Part shown: positions 45,981 through 58,967 of the stretch, piece by piece
How positions within the stretch are numbered: the first letter of the stretch is position 1
Layout of the letters: every line of letters begins with the position of its first letter
DNA from: Kalaharituber pfeilii
Lineage: Eukaryota > Ascomycota > Pezizomycetes > Pezizales > Pezizaceae
NCBI GenBank assembly: GCA_015179045.1
Contig: WHUZ01000002.1
Span: forward strand, 2,666,001 to 2,730,000
Length of the DNA: 64,000 nt
Direction: 5' to 3'
The notes under the pieces: model-generated
Databases searched by the model: none
The model's input: the letters and a program-made list of their open reading frames with translations, nothing else
Told to the model about the DNA's origin: nothing
Translations under genes and position numbers: made by a program

Positions 45981-47224
45981 AATATGTGGTGGTGGTGGTG
46001 GTGGTGGTGGTGGTGGTGGTGGTGGTGGTGGGGAGAGGGGCTTCATAGAGGTAGAGGAGGATTATAAACAGTGATACCAAAACAATATAGATCTGGGGCT
46101 AATCTGGTTGGTTGACTAACAACGATAATGTACAGGAATGGTAGCCTGGCTGCACGAGAATATAGCAAGGCTTGGTTCCCAAACATGATAATTTTGGATA
46201 TGGGCTTTTTGGGAAGTATTAATGTCCGAAGGTGTTCTTGGCGTTATAAATACTAGGTGCAATTTCGAAGTAATTTCCTTTTGGGCTAGATCTAATAGAT
46301 TCAATTAATTCATGAAAGCAGCACTAGCATTTTAACTTACTTCCTTCTGATGAAATCAACGAGTTTTACCACTTCACAGAGATGATAGTGTCTATTGCTC
46401 GGCAGAGATACAACCCAATAAGTATCAAATTCTAAATCAACTTTATCCGTCACTGCCAGGGGTTACCCTCATTTTACTTTCCGGACTGCTTCTGCTACAT
46501 CTGCTACATGAACTCAGGGCACTGTCTCTATAGTCGCTTCAGCTCACCTTTTTGTATACTCTCTAACTCAAGCCAGGAGTAAAATGCATACACTTTAATA
46601 GTCCTTATAATAGCTTCTCCATGCAATTGGAGCCCTTCAATATCTGCTTGTGTATCGATATCTTAGTACAGCTAATAAACATCAACTTTCAACTGCATTA
46701 ATCTGGCAATTGCATTGCTTCGCCTGCAATTCTCATCCCTGATATCCTGGAATTTTCTCGTAACAAAACAATCTCACCATCCCAAATCATCAATACCTAA
46801 GCCCTCATGTTCAAGCCATCCACCAGCAAACTATTATACACAACCTTGCTACATTTATATAGTACCACGTGAATTCAATTAGTCATCTTGCGGGACTCAA
46901 TGATTGCATTGTCACAGCCCATTTCCCCAACCTTGCAATTTCAGACAATCCCAAATCCAAGATTGTGAATTTGAGATCCCTATGTGAAAGATTAAAGGTA
47001 GAGAAAAAGGCAAAAGCTCTGAGGACAATGAAGTCGTCCAAGAAACGCTGGACATCACAAGCATTAAGGAAAGCGAAGATAAAAAAAGGCAGCAGGATAT
47101 AGTAAATGGGAACAAGGCAATAAGATGAGAATAAAGAATGAGCCGCCTGTAATAAAGTACTCGATAGGCCGTTCGTAACGTCAGGTTAGAGAGATTACTA
47201 TCCAAGTGTTACAGTTACTCTCTC
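45981..47224. other. Intergenic between convergent RNH201 and MARVEL gene
   Basis: Begins with a (TGG)n microsatellite just after the RNH201 stop; otherwise AT-rich without a supportable gene. Confidence 0.5.
45987..46031. repeat. (TGG)n microsatellite
   Basis: About 15 perfect TGG units, starting 7 bp after the RNH201 stop codon, so it should be transcribed in that gene's 3' UTR. Confidence 0.95.
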
Positions 47225-48165
47225 CTACACTTTTCCGCCATATGCCGCGGATGATGGCATCCTAATTCCGTGGGCAGGTGGTGGGGAATCAGGCTGAGCA
47301 TAATAGACATCATGCCCATCTGGGTTCGCTTCATAGATATTCGCACCTGAGTGTGGTGGATACGAGCTTGGTGCCGGTTTATCTATGGGCCACATAATTA
47401 GAATAAGTTTCAAAGTTTATTAACTGAGACCCAATGAGAGCAGTTGTACTTACCATGGTAGGGTGTTGGTACTGCACCAACTTCTACATCTTTGTTCCGA
47501 GCGTTCCAACTGAGTATCGCGTTGACGACAAACCACAGAGAGACGCACCATGCAATCCTATTCCGATCGACGTTACAAATTTGTCACACTTCGCCTTGGG
47601 TGGAGGGGACCTTACCATTCAAACACGGAAATTACGACTGCTGCACGTGCACATCCGCAAACAGTTCCGAAGCATGTCCTGGTATTACCCACCCACGCAG
47701 CCATAGCGATCCACCCGCAAAACCTAAATGGGGACTGGTCAAATTCTAGCTCTTGCAAATAGGATGACAAGCTCCCCTTACCAAAAGATTACTGACAGAG
47801 CTTCAACACCTGTAACAACCCATTTATCGTGGAGGTTTGGAAAATATGTTGGTGCAAGGCCGAGATACAGAAGAGCCAAAGCCGTCCAGACAAACTATAA
47901 TACGATACTGTCAGTATATATAACAGAACTTTGGAGCAAAAAAAGAAACCAACATTCCAAATTAGGAAATTAACTTCAGAAGGAGGTGCCCTGTTATTCC
48001 TGATGTAATAGTTCTTAAGAGGCAAGAAAAGCAGCCGTTAGTGACAAATCCGTCTAGAGCCTAAATTTCGAAATCACATACATGAACATATCCATCGACT
48101 CCGACCACAATTAGCGCCAGGGCGCCCTGCACAATCCTTAGGATGGGAATTGGATTTAAAGCCAT
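47225..48165 (-). CDS. MARVEL-domain four-helix membrane protein
   Basis: Six exons in transcript order, 48165..48082, 48013..47954, 47894..47782, 47723..47616, 47557..47454 and 47382..47225, give 208 aa in one frame. Four hydrophobic segments: ILRIVQGALALIVVGVDGY, TALALLYLGLAPTYF, VTGVEALSVIFWFCGWIAMA, and VVISVFEW running into WCVSLWFVVNAILSW. The loop between TM3 and TM4 has two Cys (TRTCFGTVCGCARAA), a pattern common in fungal MARVEL proteins. The cytosolic tail is Pro/Tyr-rich (YPPHSGANIYEANPDGHD). Fungal relatives (Nce102-like and others) act in plasma-membrane domains and secretion, but assignment to a named member is not possible. Every splice junction keeps phase. Confidence 0.83.
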
Positions 48166-51125
48166 CTTAATTCGTAATCTTCAATTCACGTTGTGTCTGA
48201 TCGTGACAAACACTTTAATTTATTGCACAGCTGTGTTGCGCGGACCTTTAACTTAAGCGGTACTGTGGTGGCGGCTGGTGGTTTAAACTTGCTTCGTTAA
48301 CTTTGGGCCCTACAATTCAGATACTAAGGATGTCGTCGGCAGTGAGTCTAAAAGCCCTGATGTTCAACTGGAAATTATCGTCTCACATCTAACCAGGGGG
48401 GGCCTGTGAAACTACCTAGGGTGAATCGCGGCGGGAATTATGAGTTTGTTGTTGGCGTTGCAACAGCAAGCTGTAGGAATGTGTTTTGCTGCAAGTGGAT
48501 AGTGCAATGCTGCAACTTTGCTGGCCGGGCAGGCCTTTGGCTACTTCCACGTTAAATGATTTCCTGTGGCTTGAGGGAATAGTTGCGCTAGTGAAAGAGG
48601 CCAATAGAGGACTGAATGGTGGAATGTGTGCACAAAATATGTGTGAGGTCTGAGCTATGAAGAGCGTCCAATGCTGACTCGAGATAACTAGTTGACAGTG
48701 GCCTCTGATCCACTTACGACAACCTGGCAGAGATCTGTAATTCGTTGTTCTGCGGCTTTAATTTAGCTTTGTCTTGTTCTGCTTAGCTCTCAGGACTGCA
48801 GGATGCGATACCTTTCTATGATTTATACCCCAGTTCTCCAGGCCAAAGTGCTGCAGGCTCCTCTTCTCTCCGTGAAGATCTCTGAGAGGAGGGGTAAGTT
48901 TGCATGTGGAGTCGAAGAGTCTGCTTCCTTATATGAGGCCGAAGTGCCACCAGTCGTAAACGGAAGTGGCGTATTCGTCACCCCGAATCCTGCAGCAGGA
49001 AGGCTACTTGGGCTTGCCAGCTTGCTTACGAACTATAATTATATTTACTTAGTAGTTGACACTTAGTTGCAAAATTCAAGCCTACGTAATCCTACCTATG
49101 CACTCCACCAGCACCAAAATTCCGCGTTATTCTATGTGGCTGATGTAACTACCTCAATAATTCCTTTCTCCAAAAATACTCAATGCGATTCAAGAATACC
49201 TATTCAAGCAAGGACGCCAAGCCCGTTTAGAAAGTGAAGGAACTTGGGTGACGTTGCGCCAAACTAAGATCCAGCTCAGAGCTCGGAAACGTGATCCTGG
49301 AACACTATGAATAGAAGTTGGGAAGGAGCCATAACCAGCTATAATCATTGACGGGTGTTCCATCGCCGAGGAAATCTCAGATAAAATAAACAGAGGTGCA
49401 CCAAACATTCAATAACGCGTACAAGAAGCCTGCTTATTCATTCTTGGTAAATGGCCATGAAGAAACCTCTATGATTTTCCTTTTTTGCTCCTAGAAGCTC
49501 GAGCTCGGAATCTGGATAAAGCCAAGATGCTCGAGGTCGGACGCATTAGATATGTGCCAGTCAGGAATAGCTATAAGTTATTGTCACATTGGTGCCCACA
49601 AAGGGCGTTACAGCAAAATCAATACACCTTTTTATCCCCTTCAGGCTCAGAATGGTGACGTCGATGCGCTAGTGCTGAGCATGTGCTCGCCCCATGGTAG
49701 CGAACTAACATAGTCTGGCCGATAAGATAACAAGTACTCGTACAGTCCGTAGTGAGAAAAATATGGCAGGCTAGGAGCCATACTTTACTACTCAACGACA
49801 AAAACCATCTATCATACATCGAAAATGCACGTACGAAATTTCTATAAGCGGTAGTCTCGTTCGAGACAGTCTCAGTTACCCCTGTCCACTGCATGCAACG
49901 GCTCACAACGGCTGAGCGCTCTCTGTGAACAACACTCACTTTGCATTTGGTTGCAACGATAAGAGACATGCAGTGTGTTAGGTGTATTGTAGATTCTTAT
50001 CTTCCTCTCTAAATACTATTTCAATCCTGATTCTTTTTTTTTTTAACCTTTTCGAAAAATTCTATACTCGTAATGGTGGTTGGACATGCAATGATGGACG
50101 AGTCGATGCTGGTAGCTTCGGCGGCGGCGCGGCTACTCCAACGCTTGCACATTCTTATGATACGCTGGCTCCTGGCGGAGTCTAACCGGCTTAGTCAGCG
50201 ACTGGTTACGAGACTACGGTACGATGTATCGAGGTAACTCCAGGTGAGGTGCCTAAATCAAGGAGCCGAGCCAAGACGCACCATTGTCCGCTAAGCAAAA
50301 GCAATACTGGGTTCGGCACGTGGCCCTGCAGGGTCCCATACAACTTACTGTCAGGCACCCGTTGGCCACTTGACACAACTTTACCGACAATACTGTATTA
50401 GCCTAGAAAAATCCGGTCACCCCATACAAAATTTTATCTGGGCCTTTTCATGTTATAAACCAGTTAAACCAGTTTCTTTTCACGAAATAAATCCGGTCAG
50501 AATTTTGCGACAACTGCATATATATGATGCATCTTGCGGGCCTTGATGCGGTATTCAGGACCTGGCATGCATAAATTCCGGAGGATTTTTGGACCCAAAA
50601 CTGGTTCCCGTTTTCACAAGAGGCTACTCGGACCCACAGACCGGATAAACTGGTTTGTCCGCCGGATTCCATTTTATATGGGGACAGTCTAATCTGAATA
50701 CCGCTAATCATGTGCTGATAAGTCATGGTATATACGGTACTGAGTACTTCTTACACGATTACCCTGCATATATTGAGGTAAGATGTAGAGGTTTTATAAT
50801 CTATGTGATCCGCCTTGTCTACCAAATCTAAGGATACACAAATGAGCTTTGTCAGATGAAGCTGGACTTATACACACATAACATAGGCTCATATCAAGTT
50901 TGTTAGGATGCAACAAAAAAGACCCAAAAGTGTAACAAAAAGGGGACAAAAAAGGGTGTTGAGAAACCAATCAACCCTGCTTGAACTTTTAGCAACCATT
51001 TTAGTCCGCTCTTGTCCGTGCCCATATATTGCAGTATCCAACGTCAACACACAACCACAATTTCCAAACACGTTCCTTGTGGCGGGCATCTTAAGGAGAG
51101 GGAATCGCCTCAATAGATAACGTAA
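48166..51125. other. Intergenic, about 3 kb
   Basis: No supportable gene. Contains a copy of the dispersed TAGTCAGCGACTGGTTACGA motif (50192-50216) and an imperfect inverted-repeat segment (about 50405-50695) that could be a small non-autonomous transposon. An open stretch at 48803-49066 has no recognised motif. Confidence 0.45.
50405..50695. repeat. Possible MITE-like segment with imperfect inverted ends
   Basis: The left end reads CACCCCATACAAAATTTTAT and the reverse complement of the right end reads GTCCCCATATAAAATGGAAT, so the ends pair imperfectly. Further inward, AAACCAGTTT-type words recur in opposite orientation. No target-site duplication was established. Confidence 0.3.
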
Positions 51126-53147
51126 TCACACATACTTCATTCTCTTTGCGAAAACCCAGCTTACAATGACAAAAGTGACAATGGCCCCAACGATTCCAAA
51201 GAACCAGTAAAGGTTGCCACCATCGTGCCCTCCAGGCACAGGTACGTTCATCCCAAACAAGCCGCAAATTAAGTTCAAGGGGACCAATATTGTTGCTATA
51301 GTAGTGATCTTTCCAAGAACCTCATTGGCCCTGTTGTTGGTTTGAATCGCTTCAACTGAAAGGTAGGCGAGATAATTGCTATGAGAGCGAGAGAGCATCT
51401 TCTCAAAATGTGCAAGGTTAGACATCATGGTAATGATATGATCTGTATCAACATTAATTAGGTATGCCATGTTGCAGGGAGCAGTGATGCAGAATTATAT
51501 ATCAGACATACCCTGGATGTCACCCAGATATAGCCCAATTTCTCCTCGAGGAGTGACAGAATACTGTTCATTGCATCTCTTCGCAAAGCCCTTTATGACA
51601 TCTGCTTTACCTCCAAGAAGCCTCATCAAGCCCATGACCTTCTTTCTACATTCTCCAAGCTGTTTCAGCATCAATGTGTGATCATCTGTCCGGGCAACAA
51701 ATACAGCATCCTCAATTGCGTCAGTCTCTTGTTCAATGTCATGAATCACAGGACCGAACGAATCGGTAATATCGTCAATGAGGGCATAACAAATCCAGTC
51801 CGAAGACAAGGCCACATAGTCCCTAAGTGCAAGGATGCGCTTTCTGACGTTACTTGAGTGGGGTGCTGGCTTGAAGTGGAACGACAAAACCCCTCCTCTA
51901 AACACAATTATGTAGACATTAACAGGCTCCATAAACTCCTCGGATATTTTGTCCTGGACAAAGGAACGGAAACAGGTAAAGTAGTAGGACTTGAAAAGCT
52001 CTACTTTCTCACGTGTTTCCTGAACCCGAATATCTTCCGCTGTGAGGGGATGAACAGAAAACGCCTTCATCAACATCTTCTGCTCAGCCTCGGTTGCATT
52101 GTAACAGTCGAGCCACCAGACACCATCTCCATTTCGGAAGAGCTCCCTGAAAGTTTCTCCTTCACAAAGGAGATCTCCAATTTCTGGTGCATGAATTGTG
52201 GAATCAAGCTCCGAAGAGAAGAATGTGAACCGATCAGGCTGATTAATGCGACTCTCCTTCTCTCTGTTAAATGCAGCTTTTTCATCCAAAGAAGAACCAT
52301 AGCCCACTCCAGAGTCACCACTGTCACCCTCCATAATAACAGACTCGTTTTGTTTATTCTTAAAGCTGTAATAGTTGTCGCCATGAGCATTGGAGGAAAA
52401 GCTCATTTTGCGATGCGCAGAAACGGATCTCAGCGCCCTCTGTTCAGCGACAAACTCTTCCATCTCTTCAAAGTCGATTAGACCGTGAGACTTCTTGTCA
52501 TCTGGCATTGGAAAGCAAACATCATCATGTCCGCCTGGAGTCGTACTCCGAGATCTTTGAGCACCTGCATCACCTTCTTCAAATGTTGCGCGCCTAGAGA
52601 CCGTACGTCTGAGTTGAAGGATCAAGTCAGTTGGTGCATGGCTGCTTACAGTGCCAGACCGCTCGGTGCGACGCCGCTCAGGATCCGCAAACGCCTCAAC
52701 AGAATTCGGTGGAGATGGTGAGCGGGATGGAGACCGCGAGCCAGGCTTCCATCCATATTGGCGACCACTTCTTCCCACCGCACTGTCTGCGCGGCCGCGA
52801 GGCTGGGCAGTAGAGCCACGGCGATCCATTCCCGGCCGTGCTGAATCTCCAGCAAATGCGGAGACTGGTGGTACATCATCTTCGTCATCCATGATTGCAT
52901 GTTCGTTAGATATTCTAGAAGAAGGACGAGAAATTCGCCCAAACTCAGAGGTAAGTATTGTCAAGTCAGGTCGACCTTGGGCAGCCGTTGGTGAAATAGT
53001 GAAACTTGGGCTTCTTCCAGTCAACAATATCGGATTCGTCAATGTGTTGGAACGGGGCAGTGACTGCGGCTGATTCCTGTGGTCATCCAGTTCGGGCATA
53101 GGAACGTTGATGGGAGATTCAGAGCGAGCAGATCGTGGAGTTTCCAT
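51126..53147 (-). CDS. CorA/ALR-type magnesium transporter
   Basis: Two exons in transcript order, 53147..51512 and 51442..51126, give 650 aa. The first 300 residues are Ser/Arg/Pro-rich and probably disordered cytosolic sequence (PGSRSPSRSPSPPNS). The CorA cytosolic domain follows: WWLDCYNATEAE, AFSVHPLTAEDI, then ETREKVELFKSYYFTCFRSF. The long stalk helix includes LMRLLGGKADVIKGFAKR. Two membrane helices close the protein. TM1 ends in the ion-selectivity signature GMN (ICGLFGMNVPVPG), and TM2 is WFFGIVGAIVTFVIVSWVFA before a basic tail. The layout matches fungal Alr1/Alr2/Mnr2 proteins, which carry Mg2+ across the plasma or vacuolar membrane. The specific member is not resolved. Confidence 0.93.
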
Positions 53148-55754
53148 TGTTACAGCCGATAGGAGTTCTGCTTACAGCGAAATTAGGGAAACAATTTGGC
53201 TAAACAATGATGTACTTCCAAGTAACTACACGAACAGTGAGTATAATTATTCGTCTACCATGCAGAACAGCGCAGTAGAGTAAGGCACCTCGAGCTATTG
53301 GCAGCCTGGAGTCACCACTGGGTATTTGTTATAACACTTTGACACGAACCTGTTTCCTCCAAATCAGCTCTTCATACAGACAGCCAACAAATCATCAACC
53401 ACATACAAGATCAAGTGAGGCTTGGACTTGACTTTTGACAGGGCAAGTCGCTACAAGCGCTCACCAAACTTCAGACACCTCAACTTGAATCCGTTGGGGG
53501 GATGAAGGACCCCTCGCAAAGTGATTAACCCAGTTTGAATGTCAAAAACAGAAAAGACCAAGTGATCAAGACAGCCAGAGTAATGCAACGCTAGACAGGA
53601 ACGTGAATAACAGTATCACAATTCAATGGTTGATATTTACCTGAGGGCCAGTTATGGTGGCTTCTCAGAACCTCCACAGACCCAATATAGTGGACCGAGG
53701 AGAGGGCGAACGAAGGAGAACTTGTGAAGGATAGAACCCGCCAACTTGGTGGTTTTAGAGGGTGCTATGCCGAAGCAACTGAAGGTATGACAAACAAGAG
53801 TAGGTTGACGGGCAACACTCCGAGAACCTGATAATCCTATGTGAGAAGTGAGGAACGCTTAAATGAATTGCGGAAATGTTTGCTAAGAAGAGAGGGAGTA
53901 GTTGATGGTAGTATCAATGGTATTCCAGCTGCTGCGTGGTTTCAGAGGATATCAAGTCACCAGTCGTGTGGGGGCTTGTGGTCGACGGGACAGTAATACA
54001 ATCCCCTTTACTTTTTTCCCTCCCACTTTGCTTTTTGCTGACCGTTTCCTTCACCTTTCCTCTGGACTGCTTTCCGCTCGCTGATGGTAAAAGGTGGGGT
54101 GAAGAGGATGGTCCTGAGTGAGCACAGAGAACAAGAACCAGATTTTGGTTGGTCGCAGCCGGTCAAGAGGACAAGGACCAGACAAAAGCGTCAGCGATTC
54201 CTGGCCTACCAGCTTTTTCCAGTATTCAGATTTGTAGAAACTAGTTTGTATATTGCAAGAACTGCGCAAAACAGATGGTTCGACAGGGAGGGCTAGAGCT
54301 GGATGTTGGACGATGAGAACGGAGAACTGGACGGGGAGGGTGGGTTAGTAATATTAAGAGGGGAAAAAGGAAGGGAAAAAAGAAGGGAAGAAAAAGGAAA
54401 AAAATTTGTGCGTAGGGTTGCTTGCGTTCCGCTCTCCCCCTTGGAGCGCGCTGGCGCCGCAGCCGCTCTGGGAGCGATCGCACTGGCGTGCGCCTGCCCT
54501 CAAGACCCATTCGCTCGAGCGTTATGCATTCATAGTCCAGACCGTTGGTGATTGTCAAGCAAACACCTTTCCTTGCTTACTGCTGCTATGCTCGTGCCAC
54601 GCGGCGACAGGTACTGCACTGTCCTCTCTGCAGCCCCAGATCGCAGAGCACCCTTCGTTGCCGCACGTGGTGCGCTGACAGTAGAGTACTCTACATGTTG
54701 GCGATTCAAATATAGCATGCAGACACAGCTGACCATGCTCCACGGATCCAGGCATGCACTTGTTATATTACCCTCATCGCATGATGTATGGCCCTTCCCG
54801 CTACTGCACCCACCACTTGCGCAGCGCTATGATAGTGCACTGGCTACTGTAAGAACACGAGCGCGAGCAGCTCGCAATTGGAAGCTAGCAGAACCACAAT
54901 TGCAAAACGATTACTCCAAGACTGTCTCATGAAATCGATGCGGGCAATACGAGTAGCATGGCAGTCTTGATGGTAGCCTGGTTGCCACGACTTCTGACCA
55001 CTCCGCACGGCGTGTTGGAACCGAGTCATAGCGACTTCTGAATATCGGGCATAGGTCACTGCATCCCTAAATTACGTATTGCCTGGCCCGCTCTCGAGCT
55101 TGCTTTTGCTCGCAAGCTGCTGTAGCCCGATAAGCCTTGCTCTCTCCTCAGTGCCAGGATCCCAGGACGAGGATCTCAGTGGCCCCTGCAGGAAATCTCG
55201 CAATATCATGCCGCATCCACATGCCCGTACATGACAACAACGAAATTCAATTCAGTACCCTCTCTCTTGTATGGCAAGTCTTTCGCCGTTGTGATTAATA
55301 AGGGGCGTCACATAACATGCCCCTAATATGGCTACATCCATCGTACCGCACACGAGAGTCAGCTGCAGGCCCAAGCCAGCATACGTTTACTCCACTGTCC
55401 AATATCAACCGCTCCCGTAGGCTACCAACTTTGAACATAATGACCGCCGAGACATTCAGGGCAACACAATGCAACTTGCATAAATTGAATTTTTCTGGAA
55501 GAAACACTGGGTACAGGAGCGCTGGGCTCGAATCTTATTTTTGTTTCTTCATTATTTTTTTTTTTTTTTTTACTTGGTAATTTTGATCTGCGACCCGACC
55601 TAAGACCGGCGTAGCGATCAATACATATCAAGTTTATTACACGAGATTCCCTGTCAGGAATTTGAAGAACTAAACTAGTGTTTCTTTGAGGGTTTTGAAT
55701 GGTGAGAGTATGATAACGACAGGTTCTCGCGGGAGCGACCATTCCTGGACTAGC

Positions 55755-55799
<45 letters not shown>

Positions 55800-55980
55800 C
55801 GCTCCCTCCCATGAGCCAACCAGACTATCATGACCCATACAAAATCAAGTGCCGAGAACCCACTGACAGTAGCATAACATCTCACGTGTTATGGACACTT
55901 TGGAGTCCAATTACCCTGAGTTTGGCCAATCAGTACGGCTATTTTCCCCAGGGTCGGGGGAACGAGTTGTCCACAGCTAC
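53148..55980. other. Intergenic between magnesium transporter and transposon
   Basis: No supportable gene. The left 800 bp is probably 5' UTR and promoter of the magnesium transporter. An uninterrupted T tract of 44 lies at 55756-55799. Confidence 0.5.
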
Positions 55981-56006
55981 TATGGTTGGGGACATCTGTA
56001 TGCGGA
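55981..56006 (+). repeat. Left terminal inverted repeat
   Basis: Starts with the TA duplication. The first 15 bases match the inverse of 58979-58993 exactly, then TGTA and CGGA blocks also match. Confidence 0.85.
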
Positions 56007-56323
56007 GGAGGGCGGACATTTGCTTCTATGATGACTAAGCACTATAAGCACTAGTTATGTAGTCGTTACATGCACTGATGCCCCCCTCTTTCATGCGATT
56101 TTCTTCCTACCGCCCTACAGCAACAATCCACTGTCCACCGCTGGTTGTCCCCTATACTTGCATACTTGATACCTGTTGCATCGGTCGCACATATCGGCCT
56201 GTTCAGCCACCCTGTCGCTTGAATCAAAGAATTAATTAAAGGACTAGAATTGGTAAATACGTTCCAATGCTTGAGTTAATTAATTAGTCTATGGCTCACT
56301 TAATGTTAATACAGATTCACAAA

Positions 56324-58665
56324 ATGGGACGGAAAAGCAAGCGGGCGCTGCATCTGGAGAGAGTTCGACAGGCAAAACAGGCAAAACGAGCGCGGCTAGC
56401 TGAAGCACAGCTGGAAGCGGAACTAATAGCACATTTGGATAATGAAAGTGAGGAGGATGCATGGAGACCAGGAGAGCCGGAGGTGCCAACAGCAGTTCAT
56501 TGGGAAGAGTTTGACTCTAGTTCAGAAGAAGATTGTGAATTCACTGAGGATGAGCCAGAGAATGATGAGTTCAATCAAGATGTATTTGAACTCTTGATGT
56601 CATCTAGAGGAGAATCATCCAGAAATATCCGGTACCAGCGAGGTCCTAAATATAGCGAAAGGCAGCAACGAAGAAAACGACAAACAGCAGCAGAATTGGC
56701 AGCAGCAGCTAATGGATCTCGTATTACATACTACTTCAGTAAGACACAGTCCGAGTCTATTACATCTGAGGCTTCTACTACTAGGGAAGCAGAGACTGAA
56801 TTAGATTCAGATACACAAGCTATTAAGGATCTTGAGAAGAAGCTGCAATCAAAGAAGATAAAGCTTGAAGGGCAGAATTTAATGCGGCATAGGGCAGTGC
56901 TTTCTCTTCTGTATACATGTCGGTTACGAAAGCCTGGTGAGACACGAGAAGAGATGGCTTTTGCTGTTGCACGGTGCTATAATAGAGGGAAATATTTTGC
57001 AAGAAAGGTTATAACATGGGAACTGCAATGGAAAAAGGTAAAGCATATATGAGGATCTTAATTTCTTATACTAATATATATAGGATCGAACTATATCAGA
57101 AGGGCACCGAGGCTGCTTTAGTAAAGTCAAGTCATGGTTTAATGATGAGGGGGTTCAATTAGCAGTACGGGAATGGCTAAGTGGTACTGGTGAAAGTAAG
57201 TAGTATAGAATACATCAATGCGCAGTTAGAAAAATAAATGATTAATGTTAAAATAGAGATTACAGCTTATGGGCTAGCGAAAGCAGTTGGTGAATACTTA
57301 AATTCACAGCGTGCGGTTTCTGTTATAGCGGCTACATTACAAAACCACGACAGCAATACAGGGGAAAATACTTCAATAGCTCCCCGTACACTTCGTATAA
57401 GAGCTAGAACTGCACGGCGATGGCTAAAAAGAATGGGATTTCAATATAATACTGTCACAAAGTCAGTTTATATCGATGGACATGAGCGGGAAGATGTGAT
57501 TGCATATCGAAATTCCGTTTTTTTACCCCAATGGAAGAAAGCTCAACACCGCTTTGTGATTTTTAAAGAGGATGGATCATTTGAAATGCCACCAGCTAAT
57601 GTTCTCAATGGAGAAAAACCATTAGTTTTAATTACGCATGATGAGTCTACATTCAATGCTAATGATGGCAAGCGTAGGATCTGGATGAAAGATGGAAAAC
57701 AACCATTACGACCTAAGGGAAAGGGTAAAGGCATAATGGTCTCTGGTTTTCTTACTCCGGGTGGAATTCTACGTATTCCTGATCATATTTCAGATGATGA
57801 GCTTTTACGAAATCCTATGTGGCCAATATCAGAAACTGGCAAGCCAGTTCGTGAAGCACTTGAATTATTGGAATATGGAAAGGAGAATTATTGGACAGGT
57901 GACAAAATGGTTGAACATACTATTCGAACAGCACTACCTATCTTCCGGTATGCATTTCCTAATTGTCAAGCCTTGTTTGCATTTGATAATGCTTCAAATC
58001 ACTGTTCATTTGCTCCAGATGCACTTGTAGCAGCACGAATGAATCTCAATCCTGGTGGAGAACAACCTTTGATGCGTGAAGGATTTATTCATGCAAAGCA
58101 AATACCTCAAGCTATGGTATTTCCTATGAACTATCCTAATACATTACTACGGGGAAAGCCAAAAGGTATTCGTCAAGTGCTGAAAGAAAGAGGGCTTTGG
58201 AAAAGCCATCGGTCAGATGGGTTTGCTTTTCTTCTGAAATGTCCAACCTCTCATGACCGTACTGGCTGTACACCAACTCTTGCCGGAGGCTGTTGCGCAC
58301 GAACTTTACTCTCTCAGCAACCTGATTTTATACAGCAAAAAGGCCGACTAGAAGAAGAATTAGAAGCTGCTGGTCAACAGGTAATTTTTTATCCTAAGTT
58401 TCATTGTGAACTTAATTTTATTGAGCGTTATTGGTGTTCTGTTAAGTATTATTTACGAGAAAACTGTTCTTATTCATTTGATGGTTTACGAGATACTCTT
58501 CCTCTGGCATTACATTCTGTTTCTTCTGCATCTATTAATCGTTTTTATTATCATTGTTTACGGTCTATTGATGCATATAGTGAAGGATTAACTTATGGTA
58601 CGAAGGAGTTTCATTCATATATATATAAAGGTCATAGACAAGTACCAGATAAAACGAAGTGGTAG
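56324..58665 (+). CDS. DDE transposase, Tc1/mariner/IS630-like core
   Basis: Three exons, 56324..57037, 57084..57195 and 57257..58665, give 744 aa without internal stops. The N-terminal third is charged: MGRKSKRALHLERVRQAKQ, then a Glu/Asp-rich stretch, then a Gln/Arg/Lys-rich segment that may bind DNA. A helix-turn-helix-like region follows (APRTLRIRARTARRWLKRMG). Catalytic candidates: Asp404 in LITHDESTFNANDG, Asp519 in LFAFDNASNH and Glu665 in CELNFIERYWCSVK. The last resembles the LNPIE..W motif of Tc1/mariner and IS630 transposases. The spacing Asp519-Glu665 (145 residues) is far longer than the usual 34-37, because of an inserted segment holding several Cys and His (KCPTSHDRTGCTPTLAGGCC), perhaps metal-binding. 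An in-frame ATG at 56291 is an alternative start. The exact family name is uncertain. Confidence 0.88.
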
Positions 58666-58967
58666 AAGGGATATGTATAGAGTATATGTATATACTATTC
58701 TATTTTAGGTTAGTGTTTTTCCTTTTTTGGTTAGGTTGGTTTATACTATACTATATTTAGTAGTTACTAGAGGTGGACAATTTGACCGATTCCCATATAA
58801 AACTGCTCATCTTTGACTGTCAAATCACCAGTACAAAAAATTAATTAAATAGATATCGCTCTATAGAATTATTTTTCATTCACTAATTTATCATCGTATA
58901 GCATGAAACTAATTTTATCTATTTATTTTAGTTGTGATTTGAGTGTTGAAGTTGATGCGAAATTTGA

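Noticed and set aside
48803..49066. 87-codon open frame in the spacer
   Set aside because: No conserved motif, no intron context, and composition like the surroundings.
56291..56323. ATG at 56291 as transposase start
   Set aside because: In frame and possible, but the added MAHLMLIQIHK is unlike the basic MGRKSKRAL start. Kept only as an alternative.
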